Notes under the pieces: generated by a model | The model's input: the letters and a program-made list of their open reading frames with translations, nothing else | Told to the model about the DNA's origin: nothing | The model's database searches: none | Assembly: GCA_964511965.1 (NCBI GenBank) | Contig: CAZEGF010000039.1 | Location: forward strand, 1-6,846 | DNA length: 6,846 bases | Direction of reading: 5' to 3' | Source of the DNA: JAUSNA01 sp964511965 | GTDB taxonomy: Bacteria > Patescibacteriota > Microgenomatia > Levybacterales > GWA1-39-11 | Made by a program: the position numbers and the translations under genes | Shown: piece after piece, positions 1 through 6,099 of the stretch | Numbering within the stretch: position 1 is the first letter of the stretch | How the letters are laid out: the number at the start of each line of letters is the position of its first letter

Positions 1-13
1 GTTTTAGCATTCG

Positions 14-19
14 TATAAT
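14..19 (+). promoter_or_regulatory. Possible -10 box (TATAAT) before the first ORF
   Basis: A perfect TATAAT lies 10 nt before the ATG at 30, so transcription from it would start about 4 nt before that codon. The -35 region would fall outside the window, and such hexamers arise by chance in AT-rich DNA. If the first ORF actually extends upstream (its frame stays open to base 3), this match is coding sequence and not a promoter. Confidence 0.4.
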
Positions 20-29
20 AATTAAAGAA

Positions 30-344
30 ATGCGTAAAGAAGCAGAAAATGTAAGCGAATTAGTAAGCAATCTCCAATCTTTACAACCCTCAGAATTAGT
101 AGTCGGTTTGCCTTATTACGTTGTAGGAACGCTTATAGATGAAGGATGCGCTCCACCTGATCCTGTAACTTTTAGAGATCTTGCTAATAATTTTGAGGTA
201 GATTTTAGAAGAAAAGTTATGTCTCAAGAAGCGCCGAAGTCTATATCGCAAAATCCTGAATGGCTTGAGAAATGGAATTTACGAGGTGAAGGAATAATAA
301 AAGCATCAGAAGAACGTCAATCGAAACCTCCTTATTCAGAATGA
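30..344 (+). CDS. Hypothetical protein, 104 aa (may be the 3' end of a longer gene)
   Basis: I do not recognise this protein. It is soluble-looking and charged, with no signal peptide or membrane helix. An N-terminal helix-like stretch (about residues 1-20, rich in Glu, Leu, Ser) precedes a more hydrophobic part with the motif VVGLPYYVVGTLIDEG at about 24-39, then PPDPVTFRDLANNFEVDFRRKV (about 42-63) and a polar, Pro/Glu-rich tail. The ATG at 30 follows a TATAAT box, which favours it as the start. However, the same frame has no stop back to base 3, so the window may begin inside a longer gene and this may be only its C-terminus. No Shine-Dalgarno sequence is seen. The gene converges on dus, and the two 3' ends overlap by 13 nt (332-344). 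No function is assigned. Confidence 0.6.
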   Translation: MRKEAENVSELVSNLQSLQPSELVVGLPYYVVGTLIDEGCAPPDPVTFRDLANNFEVDFRRKVMSQEAPKSISQNPEWLEKWNLRGEGIIKASEERQSKPPYSE

Positions 345-1321
345 ATAGTTGAAAGAATTTTTCTTGTTTCTTCTAAATTGTTAGTTTTCATCAATTTTTC
401 TCGAAGTTCTGATGCGCCGTCAAAACCAGATATATAAATTTTGAAAAATCTTTTGAGTGGTGGGAAAAGTTTTCTGATCTCTTTTTCATCAAGTGGGTGG
501 TCATGTGCCCACACTTTTTCAAACATATCTAAATGTCTTTTCAAAAGTTCAATTCTCTGGTTTTTAGTTTGTGAACCGTAGTCTACCGTTTCATCAAAGA
601 CAAATGGATTATGAAATACGCCACGGCCAATCATTATCCCATCAATATCATATTTTTCGGCTAATTCTTTCCCATGGGATTTGGACATGATGTCACCATT
701 GGCTATCAAAACAGTTTTTGGAGCTATTTTATTTCTGAGTCTAACAATTTTCTCCAATTCCTCAAAATGAGCGGGTACATTCGACATTTCTTTCTGGGTT
801 CGAAGGTGAATAGTGAGAGCATCTAAATTCTGCTCAAGTAAAAATCCTATCCATTCCTCGGTCGTTATGGTCTTAAGGCCAATTCTTGTCTTAACGCTTA
901 CAGGAATTTGTCCACTAACACCTCTCTTAACCGCTTCAATCATTTCTTTGGCTAAATTAGGGTTGCCGATTAGTCCGGAACATGAACCACGGGCTACCAC
1001 ATCACTAACCGGGCATCCCATGTTAAGATCTACACCATCAAATCCCATTTCAACAATTTGCTGACTTACTTCACAAAAAGCATTTGGCTCCATACCCCAT
1101 ATTTGGGCAATAAGAGGCCTTTCGTATTCAGAATATATAAGTCTTCGTCCAACTTTTTCTCTTCCTTTTGAAAGAAGACCTTCACAATTTGTAAATTCGG
1201 TAAAATATACATCAGGTTTTGCAAAAGAGTTAACTACTTGTCTAAAAACAGTATCAGTAACTCCTTCCATTGGAGCAAGTACAAAAAAAGGTTTTGGCAA
1301 AGTTTTCCAATCAAATTTCAT
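332..1321 (-). CDS. dus: tRNA-dihydrouridine synthase (Dus family)
   Basis: This FMN-dependent, NAD(P)H-using enzyme reduces uridine to dihydrouridine in tRNA D-loops. The 329 aa match the usual Dus length. Visible motifs run in family order: APMEGVTD at 16-23 (FMN-binding barrel start), TEFTNCEGL at 41-49, DLNMGCPV at 98-105 with the catalytic Cys103, SVKTRIG at 142-148 with FMN-contacting Lys144, a His172 and Arg175 region (TIHLRTQ), ANGDI at 207-211, and the FMN-phosphate loop IGRGVFHNPF at 231-240. The C-terminal helical tRNA-binding domain (about 250-329) is present. The segment GSCSGLIGNP at 112-121 stands where many Dus have GxGAALL, so the protein is somewhat divergent. The subgroup (A, B or C) cannot be fixed by eye. 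The ATG follows a minus-strand TATAAT by 6 nt. The gene is transcribed away from the plus-strand genes and is probably monocistronic. Confidence 0.93.
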   Translation of the reverse strand: MKFDWKTLPKPFFVLAPMEGVTDTVFRQVVNSFAKPDVYFTEFTNCEGLLSKGREKVGRRLIYSEYERPLIAQIWGMEPNAFCEVSQQIVEMGFDGVDLNMGCPVSDVVARGSCSGLIGNPNLAKEMIEAVKRGVSGQIPVSVKTRIGLKTITTEEWIGFLLEQNLDALTIHLRTQKEMSNVPAHFEELEKIVRLRNKIAPKTVLIANGDIMSKSHGKELAEKYDIDGIMIGRGVFHNPFVFDETVDYGSQTKNQRIELLKRHLDMFEKVWAHDHPLDEKEIRKLFPPLKRFFKIYISGFDGASELREKLMKTNNLEETRKILSTIHSE

Positions 1322-1327
1322 TTGTTA

Positions 1328-1359
1328 ATTATACCTCAACACAAATTGCCCCTTGACAA
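1328..1359 (-). promoter_or_regulatory. Candidate dus promoter (minus strand)
   Basis: On the minus strand there is a perfect TATAAT (complement of 1328-1333). A TTGTCA -35-like hexamer (complement of 1354-1359) lies 20 nt upstream, a longer spacer than usual. Only 6 nt separate the -10 from the dus ATG, so the predicted transcript would start at or next to the start codon. A GAGG (complement of 1334-1337) lies 12 nt before the ATG and could instead be a distant ribosome-binding site. The two readings exclude each other if the -10 is real. Confidence 0.5.
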
Positions 1360-1382
1360 TATCTTTTTGTGGGTGATACGCT
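1353..1382 (+). promoter_or_regulatory. Candidate promoter of the 58-aa membrane protein gene
   Basis: A consensus TTGACA (1353-1358) is followed after 18 nt by TACGCT (1377-1382), a poor -10, but preceded by TG at 1374-1375 in the extended -10 position. The ATG at 1389 begins 6 nt after it, again predicting a leaderless or nearly leaderless mRNA. GGTGAT at 1372-1377 matches part of the anti-Shine-Dalgarno complement but ends 11 nt before the ATG, which is too far for good pairing. The TTGACA overlaps the -35-like element of the divergent dus promoter. Confidence 0.45.
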
Positions 1383-1388
1383 AAGTCC

Positions 1389-1565
1389 ATGAACAAAAGA
1401 AATCTTGCCCTAGTTCTAGTAGTAGTAGGAGTAATTATCTATTTCTACCCACAATTTTCCCAGTTCGCATCAGATGGTAGTCAGATAACCGGCGCATTAT
1501 TTGCAGTCGGTGGAGTTATTCTTTGGTACCTGCCTTCCAAAACCACTTCCCGCAAAAAGAAATAA
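1389..1565 (+). CDS. Small two-helix membrane protein, 58 aa
   Basis: This short gene (ATG 1389, TAA 1563-1565) encodes an N-terminal MNKR, a first hydrophobic helix at about 5-20 (AtoV/I-rich, ending IIYFYP), a polar loop at about 21-31 (QFSQFASDGSQ), a second hydrophobic helix at about 32-49 (ITGALFAVGGVILWYLP) and a basic tail ending RKKK. By the positive-inside rule both termini should be cytoplasmic, giving a hairpin in the membrane. I do not recognise a family. It lies behind a consensus TTGACA and just before the secreted hydrolase-like gene, but a second promoter-like sequence separates the two. The coherent helix-loop-helix-basic-tail design makes it likely to be a real gene despite its length. 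The function is unknown; comparable small proteins often assist membrane complexes, but nothing here shows that. Confidence 0.7.
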   Translation: MNKRNLALVLVVVGVIIYFYPQFSQFASDGSQITGALFAVGGVILWYLPSKTTSRKKK

Positions 1566-1582
1566 TTTTTTGCTTACTTTCA

Positions 1583-1610
1583 TTGACTTTTAGGCTAAAT
1601 TCTTTAATAT
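1583..1610 (+). promoter_or_regulatory. Candidate promoter of the secreted hydrolase-like gene
   Basis: TTGACT (1583-1588, 5/6 to consensus) is separated by 16 nt from TAATAT (1605-1610). The ATG at 1619 lies 8 nt further on, so the transcript would start within about two bases of the start codon. A second -10-like hexamer, TATAGT (1613-1618), directly touches the ATG. No Shine-Dalgarno sequence precedes the gene. Confidence 0.5.
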
Positions 1611-1618
1611 TGTATAGT

Positions 1619-2758
1619 ATGAAAAAACTGTTACTCTTTCTCGCATTGTGTCTTGTTGCTATTGTATTTCCACTAAAAACATTTGCTTTGTTTGACCCTT
1701 TATCACGACCAAATAATTATTATGGAATTCACATTTTATTTCCAACCGAGCTTAGTGGTGCATCTCAACTCGTAAATTCCGATACCGGTTCCTGGGGTTA
1801 CGTTACTATCCCTATCCAGGCTGGAGATAAAGATCTTGAAAAATGGCAGGGGTTTATGGATGAAGCAAGAGCACACAAATTGATACCTATACTGCGTCTT
1901 GCGACACAAGGTGATCCGTTCAATACTTCGTCCTGGAGTAAGCCGACTGCAACAGACATATTGGATTTCGCAAATTTTCTCTCATCACTTAATTGGCCTG
2001 TAGAAAACCGTTATGTCATCATATTTAATGAGGTAAATAGATCCGATGAATGGGGAGGGGAAGCTCCAAATCCCGTAGAATACGCAGGACTTCTCCGGTA
2101 TGCATATGACACCTTTAAAGAAAGAAGTCCCAATTTTTATATCATCATGAGTGGTCTTGATAATGCTGCACCAACGGACGGAAAAAAATACATGGATAAT
2201 TTTGTATTTATCAATAAGATGCTAGAGCATGACCCTGATATATTTTCAAAAATTGATGGGTTTGCTTCGCATTCGTATCCAAATCCTGGATTTACCGCGC
2301 CCCCTCTTCCTGGAAAAATGGAAGGTATAACTACTTACCAATATGAATATACCCTGATAAATTCACATGCCAAGAAAAAAATTCCAGTTTTTATAACCGA
2401 GACCGGTTGGGACAGCAGTAAGCTTCCCGAAAAAACAGTTGCCTCTTATTATAAAATCGCATACGACAAATACTGGGGAAAAGATAAAGATAAAATTGTT
2501 GCAATAACTCCGTTTCTTTTAAATTCTCAAGGTGGAGCATTTGATATTTTTTCGTTTGTTAAAAATGGACAGCACACAGATTACTATAATGCATCGGCCA
2601 AAATGGAAAAAACTAAAGGAGACCCCCTTATTCAAGCAGTCAAAGGTATTGCAGTAAGACAAATCACTAAATTTAATAAACTCGTCATAAAACCAGTTAG
2701 TAAACCTTTAATAAGTCCTAAAGATCTTTTTATAGACTATATTCGCTTTTTCTTTTAA
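1619..2758 (+). CDS. Secreted glycoside hydrolase-like protein (clan A TIM barrel)
   Basis: Using the ATG at 1619 (379 aa), the protein opens with a clear signal peptide: MKK, a hydrophobic core, then a likely signal peptidase I cut after TFA at residue 23. The alternative TTG start 96 nt upstream would bury the signal behind 32 residues and overlap the preceding gene, so I reject it. The mature part looks like a (beta/alpha)8 hydrolase of the GH5/GH39/GH53 type. Strand-end motif YVIIFNEVN has a candidate acid/base Glu138 after Asn137, FASHSYPNP has His218, and VFITETGWD has a candidate nucleophile Glu261. The spacing of the two Glu (123 residues) fits clan A retaining enzymes. The substrate cannot be read from the sequence. 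No anchoring domain or C-terminal membrane helix is clear; the tail (about 350-379) is basic and ends in aromatic residues (IRFFF). It probably acts outside the membrane on polysaccharide or the cell's own glycans. A non-catalytic carbohydrate-binding role is possible. Confidence 0.75.
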   Translation: MKKLLLFLALCLVAIVFPLKTFALFDPLSRPNNYYGIHILFPTELSGASQLVNSDTGSWGYVTIPIQAGDKDLEKWQGFMDEARAHKLIPILRLATQGDPFNTSSWSKPTATDILDFANFLSSLNWPVENRYVIIFNEVNRSDEWGGEAPNPVEYAGLLRYAYDTFKERSPNFYIIMSGLDNAAPTDGKKYMDNFVFINKMLEHDPDIFSKIDGFASHSYPNPGFTAPPLPGKMEGITTYQYEYTLINSHAKKKIPVFITETGWDSSKLPEKTVASYYKIAYDKYWGKDKDKIVAITPFLLNSQGGAFDIFSFVKNGQHTDYYNASAKMEKTKGDPLIQAVKGIAVRQITKFNKLVIKPVSKPLISPKDLFIDYIRFFF

Positions 2759-2771
2759 AATCTGGTAAAAC
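2742..2771 (+). promoter_or_regulatory. Candidate promoter of the holA-like gene
   Basis: TAAAAC (2766-2771) carries a TG at 2763-2764, giving an extended -10 form. A weak TTCGCT (2742-2747) lies 18 nt upstream. The GTG start at 2778 is 6 nt after the -10, so the predicted transcript starts at the start codon. It overlaps the end of the preceding gene (stop 2756-2758), and read-through from that gene remains possible. Confidence 0.35.
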
Positions 2772-2777
2772 TTTTTT

Positions 2778-3458
2778 GTGATTTATTTACTTCATGGAGA
2801 TGACATAACGTCATCACGGAAATATTATTCAGGTCTTGTAGAAGGTTTGACCCAAACAATCTTTGATGGGAAAAGCCTATCATTATCCGATCTTGAAGAA
2901 AAATTGGTATCAAACAGTCTTTTTGAAGAAAAAAAGGCAGTAGTTGTTGAGAACTTACTAACAAAAAATGCGAAGAAAAAAGATTTTGTAAAGTTCCTTT
3001 CAGAAAATCCTACGCAAATATTATTAATATTATGGGAGGACAAGAAGGTTCAAAATACAGTATTTACCCCACTTAAGGAAGCGACCATTAAAGAATTTAG
3101 CTTGCCTCAAAATTATTTTCAATTCCTAGACTCTTATGCACCGGGAAATGGCAAACAGGTTTTCAAAATTTATCACGATTTACTAATTACAATGAACGAA
3201 GAATTGGTATTTTATTCATTATTAAAACGAATTCGCTTGCTCGTCGTTTTGTCAGAGGGAAGTACAATTTCTGAAATCTCAAAAATGGCACCCTGGCAGG
3301 TCGGAAAACTCAACAATCAGCTTCGATTATGGAAAAAAGAGGCGTTAATCACTTTTTATAAAACCCTTCAAGAAACTGAGATAAAAATGAAGTCAGGTGG
3401 GCTTCCCGTAAAGCTTTCAAAACATCTTGACATACTCATACTTACTCTATTAACATAG
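2778..3458 (+). CDS. holA: Short DNA polymerase III delta subunit-like protein
   Basis: HolA (delta) is the clamp-loader subunit that opens the sliding clamp. The N-terminus MIYLLHGDD..SSR resembles the first strand of delta (yLlxGxexyl), and LFEEKKAVVVENL at 49-61 and TQILLILWED at 79-88 match the next core strands. The C-terminal third (about 145-226) has the helical collar pattern: SLLKRIRLLVVL, then APWQVGKLNNQLRLWKKEAL and a final EIKMKSGG....LDILILTL, as in delta domain III, where the LxxxDxxxKxG segment is typical. At 226 aa it is much shorter than the usual roughly 330-340 aa, and the middle lid domain appears reduced (about 110-140). The GTG start is preceded only by T-rich sequence, with no Shine-Dalgarno. 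It lies 19 nt after the hydrolase-like gene. The assignment rests on fold-level similarity and could be checked by profile search. Confidence 0.72.
   Translation: MIYLLHGDDITSSRKYYSGLVEGLTQTIFDGKSLSLSDLEEKLVSNSLFEEKKAVVVENLLTKNAKKKDFVKFLSENPTQILLILWEDKKVQNTVFTPLKEATIKEFSLPQNYFQFLDSYAPGNGKQVFKIYHDLLITMNEELVFYSLLKRIRLLVVLSEGSTISEISKMAPWQVGKLNNQLRLWKKEALITFYKTLQETEIKMKSGGLPVKLSKHLDILILTLLT
3427..3456 (+). promoter_or_regulatory. Candidate promoter of the mutase-phosphatase pair
   Basis: A consensus TTGACA (3427-3432) and TAACAT (3451-3456) are separated by 18 nt, entirely within the last codons of the holA-like gene. Transcription would start near 3463, leaving a leader of about 16 nt before the ATG at 3479. 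That leader contains no Shine-Dalgarno sequence. Confidence 0.5.
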
Positions 3459-3478
3459 GTAGTGCGCAATCAGTTTTT

Positions 3479-5278
3479 ATGGATGAAGTAAAAGAAAAAA
3501 TATCCCCCGAAGCATTCGAAAATCTGCAAAAATGGCTTAACGAAGAGGAATTTGCAGTATATAAACCCGAAATTGAAAGTATTATCCAGAGCCAGGATTG
3601 GAAAGACTTAGACGATGCCTTTTATACACATATTCGTATCGGTACTGGTGGAATTAGGGGTAAATTGGGACCAGGACCGAATAGAATAAATCTAAGAACT
3701 ATCGGGGAAGCAGCGCAGGGTCTTGCAAACTTTATTGAAGATTTTGGCCCTGACGAAAAAGGTAAGGGAGTAGTTGTTAGTCATGAAGTTCGTAAAAATT
3801 CTAGAAAGTTTGCAGAGTTAACATGTGCTGTTTTGGCTGCAAACGGAATAAAAACGTTTTTGTTTGATGGGATTAGGGCAACACCTGAAGTTTCATTTGC
3901 AGTTATACACTTAGACACAATTGCTGGCGTTCAACTGACTGCCTCTCACAACCCTCGGACCGATAATGGTTTTAAATTCTTCTGGAAAGGCGGAGGGCAA
4001 GTTGTCCCTCCTCTTGATCAAAAATTCATGCAGCTAGTGTTGGATGTTTCAGAAATCAAGAAAATGCCATTTGAGCAGGCTGTTGAACAAGGATTTGTCA
4101 CCACAATTGGAAAAGACGTTGATGAGGCTTACTTTCAAAAGTTACGAGAGCTTTCATTAGTTTCAACCAGATCTGCAAAGATTGCATTTAGCCCTCTTAA
4201 CAGTTCTGGAATTACCAATGTGTATCCAATCCTAGTAGATCAGGGGTATGACGTTACCTTGCTTGCAGAGCAGGCAGAACCTGATGAAACATTTCCTGGT
4301 GCTTTCAGAGACTACATAAACCCTGAATTTCAGGAGGTTTTGGAGCCAACTACAAGATTTGGAGAGCAAATTGGAGCGGATATGGCAATTTGTTCAGATC
4401 CTGATGGGTGTAGATTTGGTGCTGCATTTAAAACTGATATTAATTCAAATAAGCTTACCTACTTTACCGCAAATGAGATTGCTTCAGCTATGCTTCACTT
4501 CATCCTTTCTCTTTATGAAAAGCAGGGCAAAATGAGTTCTGATTTGGTGTATCTTAAAACATATGCCTCAACAACGTTGGCAACAGACATTGCAAAAAGT
4601 TTTGGAATTAAGTATGTAGACGACTTTTTGGTTGGCTATAAGTGGATGGGGGAATACGTTGGGGATATGGAGAATTCTAAAAACTTTGTATTCTCCTTTG
4701 AGGATACCTGTGGATACTGCAGAGGAGACTTTATTCGAGATAAAGGAGGAGACATTGGTGCTATTACTGCAGCTGAAATGGTGTCTACATTTAAAGATGA
4801 AGGAAAAACAATAGCGGATTATCTTAACGAGTTATATATGAAGTATGGATACTATAGAAATGTTTTGTATCAAGTTGAGGTAGTTGGAAAAGAAGGATTT
4901 GAGAGTATTGTAAAATTTTACAAAGCGCTCCGATCAGATCCGCCGAAAGAAATAGCGGGAATGCCGGTTCTCAAAATAATTGACAGACTTCCAGAAGAAG
5001 CACGAAAGCCAGAAAACTACAAAGCTGGGGTATCAGGGGACGAGTTAACATTCATATTGTCAGAAGATGAAAGAATAAGACTTCTTACCAGACCATCAGG
5101 AACACAACCACAATTTAAATATTACTTGCAGGTTTACAGTCCAGTTAATGGAGACCTTGAGGCAACAAAAAAAGAAGTGGATGCGCTTGCTCAACGAATT
5201 GAAGATTCATTTTATGAGTATCAAGATAAAGTCTTAGGATCTGCTCAACGTGGCTTAAAAATAATAAGCAATTGGTAA
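3479..5278 (+). CDS. Phosphoglucomutase/phosphomannomutase family protein, divergent metal loop
   Basis: Alpha-D-phosphohexomutases move phosphate between C6 and C1 of hexose phosphates through a phosphoserine. At 599 aa this matches the longer bacterial PgcA/eukaryotic PGM2-like branch. Motifs run in order: IGTGGIRGKLGPGPNR (54-69), the phosphoserine loop TASHNP (154-159, Ser156), the metal loop DPDGCRFG (307-314), the sugar-specificity loop FEDTCGYCRGD (407-417) followed by RDKGGD (420-425), and the phosphate-binding loop RPSGTQPQFKYY (538-549). All four domains are therefore present. Three sites depart from the usual forms: the third Asp of DxDxD is Cys311, the EESxGY loop reads EDTCGYC, and RPSGTEP reads RPSGTQP. 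The catalytic Ser is intact, so it is probably active, but metal binding and specificity may differ. The ATG at 3479 has no Shine-Dalgarno. The gene precedes the phosphatase-like gene by 7 nt, which suggests one transcript and a joint role in sugar-phosphate metabolism. Glucose versus mannose specificity cannot be decided by eye. Confidence 0.9.
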   Translation: MDEVKEKISPEAFENLQKWLNEEEFAVYKPEIESIIQSQDWKDLDDAFYTHIRIGTGGIRGKLGPGPNRINLRTIGEAAQGLANFIEDFGPDEKGKGVVVSHEVRKNSRKFAELTCAVLAANGIKTFLFDGIRATPEVSFAVIHLDTIAGVQLTASHNPRTDNGFKFFWKGGGQVVPPLDQKFMQLVLDVSEIKKMPFEQAVEQGFVTTIGKDVDEAYFQKLRELSLVSTRSAKIAFSPLNSSGITNVYPILVDQGYDVTLLAEQAEPDETFPGAFRDYINPEFQEVLEPTTRFGEQIGADMAICSDPDGCRFGAAFKTDINSNKLTYFTANEIASAMLHFILSLYEKQGKMSSDLVYLKTYASTTLATDIAKSFGIKYVDDFLVGYKWMGEYVGDMENSKNFVFSFEDTCGYCRGDFIRDKGGDIGAITAAEMVSTFKDEGKTIADYLNELYMKYGYYRNVLYQVEVVGKEGFESIVKFYKALRSDPPKEIAGMPVLKIIDRLPEEARKPENYKAGVSGDELTFILSEDERIRLLTRPSGTQPQFKYYLQVYSPVNGDLEATKKEVDALAQRIEDSFYEYQDKVLGSAQRGLKIISNW

Positions 5279-5285
5279 ACTTGTA

Positions 5286-6083
5286 ATGTACTCAAATCCT
5301 CTTTCTAGGCAAGACCTCTTTGAGATCAAGAATAAAGCATGCGAAATTGTTAAAAGAGTTGGAGAATTTGTTTTTGAATCTCGGGAAAATAAAGGAACTA
5401 TTCATTACAAAGATGCTCGTGACATGGTAACTTCGGTCGATGTTGAGGCTGAAAAGATGTTAACCGAGGAATTATCCAATCTTTTTCCTGAGGCAGGATT
5501 AATACTTGAAGAGGGAGAAAGCACCGATACCAAACAATATAACTGGGTAATTGACCCCATTGATCAAACAAAAAATTATGTCGGAAACATTCCTCTTTAC
5601 TTTGTTCAGGTAGCACTTGTTTATAAAGATAGTCCGGTTGTTGCTATAGTTTATAATCCTGTTTCAAAACAACTTTTTTCTTCTTCTATGGGATCTGGGG
5701 TTTATTTGAATGATGAGAAATTAGCTCCATCTCCACAAATAGAACTTTCAAATTGTATCGTTGATTTTGAATTTGGTGGGAGAGATGATGTTGAATGGAA
5801 ATTGAAATACTTCAATTTAATAGCAAAAAAAGCTTATAGAATAAGAATTACAGCAGCCACTTTTAGTTTAGGAATTCTTACCGGTGGAGTAGATGCATGT
5901 CTTTTACTTAATCAGTCGGCAAAAATAATGGATACCATGCCAAGACTTGGACTTTTTCTTGAAGCAAACCTTGATATTAGAAAATATAAGGATAATAGTA
6001 AAGAATTTATTGTATGTGCTGCACCTTCAGTTCAAGAAGAGATTAGTAGTATGTTTGGTGTTTCCGAATTTATAAATTTGTAA
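5286..6083 (+). CDS. Inositol monophosphatase-family protein (SuhB-like), divergent
   Basis: This Mg2+-dependent phosphatase superfamily hydrolyses inositol phosphates, sugar phosphates or related phosphomonoesters. The 265 aa are the normal length. Visible motifs: DMVTSVDVEAE (46-56), the metal-ligand LEEGES (74-79), WVIDPIDQTKNYVGNIP (87-103) with metal ligands Asp90 and Asp93 and Thr95, the ITAATFSLGILTGGVDACL stretch (188-206) equivalent to GSAAL..VAxGxxD, and KIMDTMPRLG (213-222) with Asp216 in the place of the WDxAAG ligand. Two departures are clear: Gly of DGT is Gln94, and WDxAAG has become MDTMPRLG. The core acidic ligands remain, so catalysis is plausible, but the substrate (inositol-1-phosphate, fructose-1,6-bisphosphate, PAP or another sugar phosphate) is undetermined. 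It starts 7 nt after the mutase stop, with no Shine-Dalgarno, so it is probably co-transcribed and may use translational re-initiation. Its final Leu codon and stop lie inside a 22-nt direct repeat. Confidence 0.85.
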   Translation: MYSNPLSRQDLFEIKNKACEIVKRVGEFVFESRENKGTIHYKDARDMVTSVDVEAEKMLTEELSNLFPEAGLILEEGESTDTKQYNWVIDPIDQTKNYVGNIPLYFVQVALVYKDSPVVAIVYNPVSKQLFSSSMGSGVYLNDEKLAPSPQIELSNCIVDFEFGGRDDVEWKLKYFNLIAKKAYRIRITAATFSLGILTGGVDACLLLNQSAKIMDTMPRLGLFLEANLDIRKYKDNSKEFIVCAAPSVQEEISSMFGVSEFINL

Positions 6084-6099
6084 AGAAGATTAATAGATG
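6078..6099 (+). repeat. 22-nt direct repeat, copy A
   Basis: This is a perfect copy of 6133-6154, beginning TTGTAAAGAAG and ending AATAGATG, 55 nt apart start to start. Copy A includes the last Leu codon and the TAA stop of the phosphatase-like gene. It probably reflects a small segmental duplication or an insertion flanked by a duplication. Confidence 0.9.

Noticed and set aside
813..1064. 83-residue ORF on the plus strand opposite dus
   Set aside because: It is a shadow of dus: low complexity, no promoter or ribosome-binding site, and fully antisense to conserved motifs.
1523..1618. TTG-start extension of the hydrolase-like gene
   Set aside because: It overlaps the 58-aa gene, places 32 residues before an excellent signal peptide, and crosses a TTGACT...TAATAT promoter-like sequence; ATG 1619 is the better start.
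4632..4814. 60-residue ORF inside the mutase gene in another frame
   Set aside because: It lies entirely over conserved mutase coding sequence, so it is a frame shadow.
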